Source of the DNA: an uncultured SAR116 cluster alpha proteobacterium
GTDB taxonomy: Bacteria; Pseudomonadota; Alphaproteobacteria; Puniceispirillales; Marisalimonadaceae
Assembly (NCBI GenBank): GCA_902528415.1
Contig: CABZSR010000014.1
Location: forward strand, 1-38,626
DNA length: 38,626 nucleotides
Direction of reading: 5' to 3'
Shown in pieces: positions 7,863-15,273 of the stretch; the stretch's first letter is position 1, and each line of letters begins with the position of its first letter. Position numbers and translations under genes: made by a program. The notes under the pieces are model-generated. The model did not search any database, was not told the DNA's origin, and was given only the letters and a program-made list of their open reading frames with translations.

Positions 7863-9077
7863 TTGTTTGAATTTTTAAAAAAACTATCAAATAAAATCAC
7901 TTTCAATCAAAATTTTTATATTTTTGTCTTAATATCATTTGTGTTTATTTCAATATATCCAAATTATTTATATCCTGACTTTGATAATATAAACAGAAAT
8001 TTTAAAAATGTTTTTGAAGCATTTTTTTCTGGGTCAACAGTAGTAAAATCTAAAACATTTGGAGGAAGTTCAGAGGAACATAAATTATTATTAGATCAAT
8101 TGTTTTTAACCCCACAACTTAAAATTATTCAGTTTATCGACTTTTTTTTTGATATTTCAATAATTAGACATGCTGACCTAAATGACGTTTTTGTTAAATT
8201 TTATTTTTTTATAATAACAGTCTTATTGATATTATGCCTTAACTTAGCAGATGATATATTTAGTGATAATAAAAAAGACAATTATGAAAAAAAATTAATC
8301 TTTATCTTATCACTTTTATTTCCAGGGGTTTTAATGTCAATTACTGCACCTTCTTCAGAGGCTGTGTTTTCTGTATTTTCTATTTTTTTATTTACAAGAA
8401 TTTTCGAACCAAAATTGAACATTAAACAAGGTATTTTTTATTTTAGCATTTTCACGTACTGTTATTTTCTAGACAGTGGAAATTGGTTTTTAATATCAAT
8501 ATTTATATTTAATATTATAGTTTCATATATATTAATTAAATTTAGTAAAACACTTTTTTACATTATTTTTATTATAACTATTTTATTTATATTTTTGTTC
8601 GTAAATGAATTAATTTATTATTTGGTTGACATCACAGAAAGTCATAAAATAAAGAGAATAATTGGAGATATACAAAATACTTCAATTCAAAACAGAGAAA
8701 CTTTTGATATAATTAAGAGATATTTATTTTTGATATTAACTTTATTTGCTATTCTAACTTCAACAAAAAAATTTGTTTTTACATCATTAATTTTTATTAC
8801 TTATTTAATTTATACAATCTTTATAAACTACTACAGAAAAAGAGTAACTATTTCAAATCATATCAATGATTACGAGTTAATTGTTTTATTAAATCTAATT
8901 TTTTTGCCGTTTGTAATTGTTTATGTACTACCACTACATGCATATGGTAAATATTATATTTTTTTAATCCCAATTATTTTTAAAATTATTTTGTTTTTTA
9001 TAAGTATTGAAAAGCTTTTAAAGTTAAACACTATTTTTACCATTTTCTTTATAATAAATATAATAGTCATTACATAA
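7863..9077 (+). CDS. Polytopic membrane protein of unknown function, first gene of the VTC/CotH block
   Basis: 404 residues with roughly 11-12 hydrophobic membrane segments (about 18-35, 113-130, 144-160, 165-180, 190-205, 207-226, 230-256, 284-300, 305-322, 338-358, 363-382 and 388-404). A soluble loop at 36-110 is probably extracytoplasmic. I do not recognise a family. The overall architecture resembles Wzy/EpsG-like polymerases or GT-C-type transferases, but no diagnostic motif is visible. The start is TTG, supported by AAGGT about 7 bases upstream; no nearby ATG fits. Composition is extremely AT-rich (6 G/C in the 60 bases at 8521-8580), unlike the glycolytic genes. An 85-bp gap separates it from the DUF4956 gene. 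Confidence 0.7.
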   Translation: MFEFLKKLSNKITFNQNFYIFVLISFVFISIYPNYLYPDFDNINRNFKNVFEAFFSGSTVVKSKTFGGSSEEHKLLLDQLFLTPQLKIIQFIDFFFDISIIRHADLNDVFVKFYFFIITVLLILCLNLADDIFSDNKKDNYEKKLIFILSLLFPGVLMSITAPSSEAVFSVFSIFLFTRIFEPKLNIKQGIFYFSIFTYCYFLDSGNWFLISIFIFNIIVSYILIKFSKTLFYIIFIITILFIFLFVNELIYYLVDITESHKIKRIIGDIQNTSIQNRETFDIIKRYLFLILTLFAILTSTKKFVFTSLIFITYLIYTIFINYYRKRVTISNHINDYELIVLLNLIFLPFVIVYVLPLHAYGKYYIFLIPIIFKIILFFISIEKLLKLNTIFTIFFIINIIVIT

Positions 9078-9162
9078 CTCAAATTAACATTAATATTAAA
9101 AACACTAAGAATTAGCAAGTATCACTCAGTTAATTTGACTTTTATTACATTTTTATTACATT

Positions 9163-9840
9163 ATGAAAATGGATGATCTTTTATTAAAATTACAATCTCA
9201 AGATAGCGAGATTTCTTTAACATTAACAATAATCAATTTTGCCTTTTGTATATTTTTTTCTCTAATTCTAAGAGAAATTTTTTTAAGGTTTTCAAATATA
9301 TCATTTAATAGAACTTCAATAGCAAGAAATTTAGTTACTCTTTCGTGCATTGTTTTTGTTGTCATTGTTATTGTTAAAAATTCTTTGGCGCTATCATTAG
9401 GACTTGTCGGTGCTTTATCTATAGTAAGATTTAGAACCCCAATAAAAGAACCTACTGAATTAATATACTTGTTTTTTAGCATTGCTATTGGATTAGGTTT
9501 TGGTTCGTCTCAAACATTAATAACTTCAATTTTATCACTCTTATTGTTTCTTTATATATATGTAACAAGAGAAAAAGATTTGGCCGCATCGCAACTTGAT
9601 GATTATAATCTTGTTATTGAGTGGAATGATAAAAATTTAGATTTGAAACAAATTAATGATACTGTAAAAAAACATAATGAAATAGTGTCTATTGAAAAAC
9701 TTTCTTTTGAGAAAAATAAAATTGTGGCAATGTATTCTTTAAATTTCTCGTCAGAGTTGAATCTTTTTGAGCTAATTTCAGAGGTTAAAAAATTAAAGAT
9801 TGAAAGTGTAGACTATTTTAAAATTCAAAATATACATTAA
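9163..9840 (+). CDS. DUF4956 family membrane protein
   Basis: 225 residues. Three to four membrane segments lie between about residues 18 and 135, followed by a soluble C-terminal domain (about 140-225). The family signature is in the middle: LGLVGALSIVRFRTPIKEP, then a glycine-rich helix GLGFGSS. DUF4956 proteins are frequently encoded next to VTC-domain and CotH-domain proteins, as here, but their function is not established; a transport or scaffold role for the neighbouring polymerase is an inference. ATG at 9163 is used; an ATG two codons later is equally possible. It is 9 bp from the VTC gene. Confidence 0.88.
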   Translation: MKMDDLLLKLQSQDSEISLTLTIINFAFCIFFSLILREIFLRFSNISFNRTSIARNLVTLSCIVFVVIVIVKNSLALSLGLVGALSIVRFRTPIKEPTELIYLFFSIAIGLGFGSSQTLITSILSLLLFLYIYVTREKDLAASQLDDYNLVIEWNDKNLDLKQINDTVKKHNEIVSIEKLSFEKNKIVAMYSLNFSSELNLFELISEVKKLKIESVDYFKIQNIH

Positions 9841-9849
9841 ATATTAACC

Positions 9850-10482
9850 ATGAGAATTGAGAGAAAATTTGTTTTTGAAAATCAGTTTCAATCAGAAAAT
9901 ATTTTTCAAAATATTCTTAAGAATTTCGTCATAAAAAAAATATTTGAATCTAGGCAAATAAATTCAGTTTATCTTGATACTAAAAAGTTAGATTATCTAC
10001 ATGATAATTTAAGCGGAATTAAAAACAGAATAAAATCAAGGATTAGATTTTATTCCGACAACAATACTCAAATTATTTATGAAGAAAAGATTAAAAAAAA
10101 TGAGATTGGTTTTAAAAAAAAAACTGTACTTAAAACTGATGGAAAAATAAATTTAAATTTTGAAAATTCAATAAAAATATTTAAAGAAAGCAATTTTTTT
10201 TTAAAATCCAAGTATTTTCTGAAAGAAACTTTGTTTGTTCAATATAATAGAAAATATTTTATAGATGTATTTGGAAATTTTATAACTTATGATACAGACA
10301 TATGTTTCTCCGATGTAGAATATTTTAAAAAACCTATAATGTATAAAAAAGCAGTAATTGAATATAAAATTTTTGAAAATAATTTTAAAAATAACTTATT
10401 TTATAACTTTAAACAGAGATATTCAAGACATTCAAAATATGTTGCCGGCATGGCAATATTAAATAAAACTTCATATGTCTGA
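9850..10482 (+). CDS. VTC-domain (polyphosphate polymerase-like) protein
   Basis: 210 residues, the whole protein being one VTC tunnel domain of the triphosphate tunnel metalloenzyme fold. Characteristic charged residues are present in order: Glu4/Lys6 in MRIERKF, a basic strand with Arg60, Arg64 and Arg66, EEKIKK at 78-83 (Glu79, Lys80), Arg134 in QYNRKYF, DTDI near 148-151, Glu171/Lys173 in VIEYKI, and the closing RYSRHSKYVAG at 190-200. Yeast Vtc4 uses this fold to build polyphosphate from ATP. Bacterial VTC proteins beside CotH and DUF4956 are presumed cytoplasmic polymerases, but direct proof is scarce. There is no membrane segment, so DUF4956 could be its membrane partner. Confidence 0.88.
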   Translation: MRIERKFVFENQFQSENIFQNILKNFVIKKIFESRQINSVYLDTKKLDYLHDNLSGIKNRIKSRIRFYSDNNTQIIYEEKIKKNEIGFKKKTVLKTDGKINLNFENSIKIFKESNFFLKSKYFLKETLFVQYNRKYFIDVFGNFITYDTDICFSDVEYFKKPIMYKKAVIEYKIFENNFKNNLFYNFKQRYSRHSKYVAGMAILNKTSYV

Positions 10483-10487
10483 GGCTT

Positions 10488-13154
10488 ATGTATTTAAAAA
10501 GAAAAAAATTTAGATTTAGTATCTTAGTGATCTTTTTAATATTTATCTCTGCTTTCTTTGTTGTTTTGAATACAAATAAAAAACTCATTCAAAAAGAATT
10601 ATTTTATTTTGTAGATATATTAGATTCAAAACTTTACAAAATTACTACATTTGCAGAGTTATTCAATCATAATAATATATATTTGATGGGAGAAACATAT
10701 TCAGAAATTATCAAAACAGCTTTCATAAACTTTCCATCTTTTTTGAATAAAATTTCTCTTTATTACAAATCAAATGAATATGAATTTAAAAAAATTAATC
10801 TTAATTTTAAATTTAATAATTATAAGAAACTTTTAGAAGATAGACTGGAATCTGTAAAATCAAATATAGGAGTTTCAGATAGAAACGAGGTTAAAGGATC
10901 TCTAAAATATAATGATAAAGTTTATAAAATTAATAGTTCTATTAAAGGTAAACTTATTGACCATTTCAGATCTCCATCAAGATTTAGCCTAAAAATAAAC
11001 ATGAAAGATAATCAATACTTATTTGGTATGAGAGAGTTTTCTATTCAAAAACCTGAATCAAGAGCATCCCCATATGAGCAAATATTTTTAGAAATAGTGA
11101 AAAATTTAGGATTTGTGGTTCCAAAACATATGTTTTTACAAGTTAATTTTAATGACAAAAATTGGGGTGTAATGAACATAGAAGAAAATCCGTCCAAAGA
11201 AACCTTAGAATTACAACAGTTTACTGGAGAACTAATATTTCAATTTGGTAACGAAAAAAACAAATTTTTAGAAAAACAGTTTTCTTCTAATTCACCCATG
11301 GATAGCATCATTAATTTAGAAACTTTTCCAATAAGATTCCTAGATTCTAAAAGAGTACATAAAAATAAATTTTTTATAAATAATTTAGTAAATCATAAAT
11401 TTAATAAAAAAATATATCAGTATTTTGATCATGAAAAAATGTGTAGTCTTGCTCTTTTATCTATTATTTGGGGAAGTTCGCATGTACTTGAATTAAATAA
11501 TACCCAATATGCTTATAATATTTATTCTAGAAAAATATCGCCTATTCCTCAGGATGTAGCTGCCACTCCCAGAAAAATTAACAATAAAAAAGATATCGCA
11601 CAAATAACTAGATTATATCTGAATTCTTGTTCAAAAATAAAAAATAAAAATATTCTTTTAAAAAAAATTGAATTAGCAGTAAAAAAATCTCAGGCTAAGA
11701 TAAAATATTTACAACAACAATTTCCCGTAAATAATAAAATTGATGTAAATGTTTTATATCAAAACATAAATTTTTTGTTACAAAATATGGATGATTCTCT
11801 AATTTTGATAGACGACAGGTTTCCAATTTCAAAAATTCAATACGATAAAAACATACTAGATAGACTAGATATATTTAATATAAAATTGTTAAGAAAACAT
11901 AATTTTTTTTATGTTTACATAGGTAATCAAATTAAATCAGATGTTCATATTAATAATTTGACTTTAACCAACAGTAAACGAAATAATCTTATAAACAAAA
12001 AAATCAAAGTAAACAAAAAGATCAGAGGAATATATTTTAAAAACTTTAAAGAATATTTAGATAAAAAAAAGGATATCAAATTAACTATTCCAATTGATTC
12101 TTCCATGGTTAACTCACAAATAAATCAAATTCTTTTTGATGTAATTATAGATAAAATAAATTTTAAGTTTGAGGTTACAGAAAAATTTCCACAATTTAAT
12201 TACGACAAAAATAATTACGAAAATCATAGTTTTGATTTTTTAAAAAAAATTGATGATAATACCGTTTTATGGAAGAAAGGAAATTGGAATGTAACCAAAC
12301 CAATTAACATAAGGGATGATTTGATAATTCAAGAAGGCACAAAGATTAACTTTACAAATCAGTCATATTTATATTTGGAAGGTATACTTAAAATATTAGG
12401 TAATAAAAATGATAAGGTCATAATAAGTTCAAGTGATAGCTCTTGGAAAGGTTTTCATATAAATTCAAACGATAAAAAAAATCCCTCTATCATCTATAAT
12501 GCAGAGTTTTCAGAATTGAATTCATATGAAGATGATGCATTTAAAATGAATGGAGGAATTAACTTTTATAATTCTGATGTGAAAATAAATAACTTGATTA
12601 TTTCCAATGTTTATTCTGAAGACGCAATTAATTTAATTAACACTTCTTTTAGTATAGAAAACTTACATGTTGATAATACTGGCTCTGACGCTTTGGATTC
12701 AGACTTTTCAAAAGGTGTTATAAAGAATTCATCTTTTAAAAACATTACTGGAGACGCCATAGATACGTCAGGCTCAAACGTTATTATAAAAGATACTTTA
12801 TTTTATGATATTTTAGACAAAGCAATTTCTGCGGGTGAAAAAAGCAATATTAAATTATCAAATTTGTCATTTAATAAATGCTTAATTTGCATAGTTGCTA
12901 AAGATGATAGTAAAATAGATGTATATAATTTTGTCGTAAAAAATTACTCACTTTATTTCGCAGCAGCATATAAAAAGAAAAACTTTTATAAAAATGGGGG
13001 AGAATTAAACTTTCTAAATTCCTCACAAGATGATTTAAACTTTCTTAAAATTGTCAGAGATAATCAATCTAAAATATTTTTGAAAAATGTGAAATTAGAT
13101 ACAGAAATCAATGATAATTTCAAATATTTTTATGATTATAGAGTTTTTAATTAA
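10488..13154 (+). CDS. Membrane-anchored CotH-kinase-like protein with C-terminal beta-helix
   Basis: 888 residues. The N-terminus is basic, followed by one membrane segment (about 10-28), so the remainder should be extracytoplasmic. Residues about 145-360 resemble the CotH atypical kinase fold: an IKGK strand (152-155), GMREFSIQKP (180-189), YEQIFLEIV (196-204), GVMNIEE (227-233), then SHVLELNN (331-338) and PIPQD with Asp356 as the candidate metal-binding Asp. CotH proteins commonly have a D-x-D there; here the following residues are V-A-A. Residues about 605-820 form a right-handed beta-helix-like repeat region (DAINL, DALDS, DAIDT, KAIS in register). Bacillus CotH phosphorylates a spore-coat protein; the substrate here is unknown. 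It starts 5 bases after the VTC stop. The 3' end is 19 bp from the convergent pyrophosphatase gene. Confidence 0.8.
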   Translation: MYLKRKKFRFSILVIFLIFISAFFVVLNTNKKLIQKELFYFVDILDSKLYKITTFAELFNHNNIYLMGETYSEIIKTAFINFPSFLNKISLYYKSNEYEFKKINLNFKFNNYKKLLEDRLESVKSNIGVSDRNEVKGSLKYNDKVYKINSSIKGKLIDHFRSPSRFSLKINMKDNQYLFGMREFSIQKPESRASPYEQIFLEIVKNLGFVVPKHMFLQVNFNDKNWGVMNIEENPSKETLELQQFTGELIFQFGNEKNKFLEKQFSSNSPMDSIINLETFPIRFLDSKRVHKNKFFINNLVNHKFNKKIYQYFDHEKMCSLALLSIIWGSSHVLELNNTQYAYNIYSRKISPIPQDVAATPRKINNKKDIAQITRLYLNSCSKIKNKNILLKKIELAVKKSQAKIKYLQQQFPVNNKIDVNVLYQNINFLLQNMDDSLILIDDRFPISKIQYDKNILDRLDIFNIKLLRKHNFFYVYIGNQIKSDVHINNLTLTNSKRNNLINKKIKVNKKIRGIYFKNFKEYLDKKKDIKLTIPIDSSMVNSQINQILFDVIIDKINFKFEVTEKFPQFNYDKNNYENHSFDFLKKIDDNTVLWKKGNWNVTKPINIRDDLIIQEGTKINFTNQSYLYLEGILKILGNKNDKVIISSSDSSWKGFHINSNDKKNPSIIYNAEFSELNSYEDDAFKMNGGINFYNSDVKINNLIISNVYSEDAINLINTSFSIENLHVDNTGSDALDSDFSKGVIKNSSFKNITGDAIDTSGSNVIIKDTLFYDILDKAISAGEKSNIKLSNLSFNKCLICIVAKDDSKIDVYNFVVKNYSLYFAAAYKKKNFYKNGGELNFLNSSQDDLNFLKIVRDNQSKIFLKNVKLDTEINDNFKYFYDYRVFN

Positions 13155-13173
13155 TATTTGTTAATTCAGAAAA

Positions 13174-13884
13174 CTATTTTTTTAGTTGATGATTTTGGAA
13201 TGATCGTATTGCAGAACTTAAAATAAACATTGCATTTTTTTTATTATCATACCCATTAGTCTTAATAACACCTATGCCTTTATAGTTTTCAAACCAAATT
13301 TCAATAATCGTTAATACTCCAGGAAAATTAGATATTAGGTTATTTATATCTTTAACTTTGTATAGTGGAGAACTAGGATGAACGATTAAAATTTTATCGT
13401 CTTTTTCTCCATCATCTATTAATTTTAATACTCCGACGACTTTTCCACTTTTGATTTCGCCTCTTTTAAATGGGGGGCCAATAAGAATAGCATCTAATGG
13501 ATCGCCATCTCCTCCATCATTAATAGAAAGAAGTGTTCTAGGTATTGCTCCATAGTTGAAAGGATACCCAAGATATTGAACTTTGCGAGGTTTTCCATTT
13601 TTAAATCCCCAAAGAATATCTCCAGAAATATTTGATATTTCCCATTTTTCTAGAGTTCCAGAAGGAATTTCTACTACTACATTTACAGTACCATTTTCAT
13701 TAATGGGCACAAAATCATTTATAAAGTGTTTTTTAGAAACCAATTTATATTGAGTTTCAGATATGATATCACTATTCAAATTATCCTTGGCATAACTTGG
13801 TATAGACATTAAATAGATGCCGCATATTGTTAAGTACAAAATATCTTTTACAATATAATTCATATTTATTTTTTTACAAAACAT
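13174..13884 (-). CDS. ppa: Inorganic pyrophosphatase, family I, predicted exported
   Basis: Hydrolyses pyrophosphate to phosphate. The soluble family I core lies at about 60-236. Metal ligands match E. coli Ppa: Asp126, Asp128 and Asp131 in DGDPLDA, then Asp157, Asp162 and Lys164 in DDGEKDDK. YPFNYG is at 107-112 and Lys80 fits the substrate Lys. Unlike cytoplasmic Ppa it has about 32 extra N-terminal residues: a basic start, a hydrophobic run (about 15-28) and a cleavage-like SYA-K. It is therefore probably periplasmic, or possibly membrane-tethered. A second in-frame ATG at 13863 also leaves a signal peptide. The start lies 3 bases after the HAD gene stop, suggesting coupling. It faces the VTC/CotH operon tail to tail. 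Confidence 0.9.
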   Translation of the reverse strand: MFCKKINMNYIVKDILYLTICGIYLMSIPSYAKDNLNSDIISETQYKLVSKKHFINDFVPINENGTVNVVVEIPSGTLEKWEISNISGDILWGFKNGKPRKVQYLGYPFNYGAIPRTLLSINDGGDGDPLDAILIGPPFKRGEIKSGKVVGVLKLIDDGEKDDKILIVHPSSPLYKVKDINNLISNFPGVLTIIEIWFENYKGIGVIKTNGYDNKKNAMFILSSAIRSFQNHQLKK

Positions 13885-13887
13885 CTG

Positions 13888-14211
13888 TCAATTAATATCT
13901 TCAAAATACTTTTCACTATTAATTGCTTTGTCATCAATCCATAAATCATAGTGTGGTTTATCTCCAACTCTAAGTGATGTATAACTACAGCCCCATTGTT
14001 TTAATTGACTTTTGGTTAATTCTAGATGATCAATTCCACTTACAGAACCTCTTGCAGTCCAATAATGTATTTCATTACCTTGTTCAAAAAGTTTATTAAT
14101 TATCTTTATACGTTTTTGAATTGGTGTAGCTTGTTCATAATCTCTGCTACCGTCTTTAAAATGATTTTGAGTGCAGATCGTACCGTCAATATCAACTATA
14201 TAAACTTTCAT
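13888..14211 (-). CDS. Small HAD-superfamily phosphatase (EcbF/BcbF-like)
   Basis: 107 residues with no cap domain. HAD motif I is VDIDGT (Asp7, Asp9), motif II Thr52 in YWTARGS, motif III Lys85 in VGDKPHYD and motif IV Asp93-Asp94 in WIDDKA. This minimal layout resembles the small HAD phosphatases found in capsule-polysaccharide loci, so a sugar-phosphate or nucleotide-sugar precursor is a reasonable but unproven substrate. It is the first gene of a two-gene unit with the exported pyrophosphatase. Its 5' end is divergent from the dehalogenase gene across about 150 bp. Confidence 0.8.
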   Translation of the reverse strand: MKVYIVDIDGTICTQNHFKDGSRDYEQATPIQKRIKIINKLFEQGNEIHYWTARGSVSGIDHLELTKSQLKQWGCSYTSLRVGDKPHYDLWIDDKAINSEKYFEDIN

Positions 14212-14322
14212 TATTTATCCTAATATGATTGTAGTACACTTTATTCTCATAAAGATATAATTCTTAACAAAAGTATTTTAATTATTCTATTTAAAAAATA
14301 AAATAAATTGTCATATGACTAT

Positions 14323-14350
14323 AACCAATCGTAAACCAAATTAGAACCAA
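14323..14350 (+). promoter_or_regulatory. Three AACCAA direct repeats at exact 11-bp spacing (candidate operator)
   Basis: AACCAA begins at 14323, 14334 and 14345, one helical turn apart, on the same face of the DNA and ending 12 bases before the dehalogenase ATG. Tandem 11-bp-spaced half sites are typical of OmpR/PhoB-type regulators. No cognate regulator is encoded nearby, so the assignment is inference. Confidence 0.45.
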
Positions 14351-14362
14351 TAAAGTTATTTA

Positions 14363-15247
14363 ATGGATTTTTTTTTAGATTTTAAATTATCTTACTTGAA
14401 AATTAAAAGAGGGAAAATACGGTATAGAAAATCTGGAAATGGCCCACCATTATTAATGTTACATGGTAATCCACAAACACATGTAATGTGGCATAAAGTC
14501 GCCCCATTATTAGTGAATATTTACACTGTAATTTGTCCGGATATTCCTGGTTATGGTAAATCATTTAAACCTAATTTATCAGAAAACCATAAAGAGTATT
14601 CAAAAGTTAATATGGCTAATGACTTAATAGAATTTATGAAATTATTAGGTTTTACGTCTTTTTACATAATTGCACACGATAGAGGAGCAAGAATAGCTCA
14701 TCGCTTAGCTTTAGACTTTCCAGATAAAGTTTTAAAAATGATATTATTAGATATTATTCCTACCATTGAGCATTTTGAAAGAACAAACATGGATTTTGCA
14801 ATGGGTTATTATCATTGGTTTTGGTTGGCTCAGAGAAATCCCATCCCTGAATCTTTGATAAATAAAGCGCCTGAAGAGTGGTTTTTTGCACATACATCAA
14901 GAGAAAAGAAGAAAAAAGATTTTTTTTCAAAAAAAGCTTTGAATGATTATATCGAATGTGTAAAAAATCCAGAAACTATAAATGCGATATGTGAAGATTA
15001 TAGAGCTGCCGCCTCAATTGACTTAATAGATGATAAAATAAGTAGAGAAAATAAAATTAAGATTAGTGTACCTATATTAGTTTTATGGGGAAAAAAAGGT
15101 AAGATTGGGCAATGGTATAAACCTTTATCGATTTGGAAAGAGTATTGCTCTAATGAAGTAAAAGGGTATGGAATTGACACAGGGCACTATTTAGCTGAAG
15201 AAAACCCTGAGGAAATCATTAAAAATATTAGAGAGTTTTTAACATAG
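14363..15247 (+). CDS. Alpha/beta hydrolase, haloacetate (fluoroacetate) dehalogenase-like
   Basis: 294 residues. The arrangement matches fluoroacetate dehalogenases: oxyanion-side HGNPQTH (34-40), nucleophile Asp106 in HDRGAR with Arg107 and Arg110 (carboxylate binding), acid Asp130, halide-pocket His151-Trp152, Tyr213 and catalytic His275 in TGHYLAEE. Almost every residue known to matter in the Rhodopseudomonas enzyme has a counterpart, offset by about four. The predicted reaction is hydrolysis of 2-haloacetate to glycolate, although some relatives defluorinate poorly or act as epoxide hydrolases. No good Shine-Dalgarno is visible. pepF follows after 26 bp. The true substrate needs assay. 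Confidence 0.8.
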   Translation: MDFFLDFKLSYLKIKRGKIRYRKSGNGPPLLMLHGNPQTHVMWHKVAPLLVNIYTVICPDIPGYGKSFKPNLSENHKEYSKVNMANDLIEFMKLLGFTSFYIIAHDRGARIAHRLALDFPDKVLKMILLDIIPTIEHFERTNMDFAMGYYHWFWLAQRNPIPESLINKAPEEWFFAHTSREKKKKDFFSKKALNDYIECVKNPETINAICEDYRAAASIDLIDDKISRENKIKISVPILVLWGKKGKIGQWYKPLSIWKEYCSNEVKGYGIDTGHYLAEENPEEIIKNIREFLT

Positions 15248-15273
15248 ATAAGAATGAGGTTTTAAATTTAAAA

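Noticed and set aside
13155-14362. Distal attachment-site copy matching the tRNA-Arg 3' end
   Set aside because: Scanned by eye around the right end of the AT-rich block; no stretch resembling GTCGAGGTCGCCA was found, so an island with defined ends is not supported.
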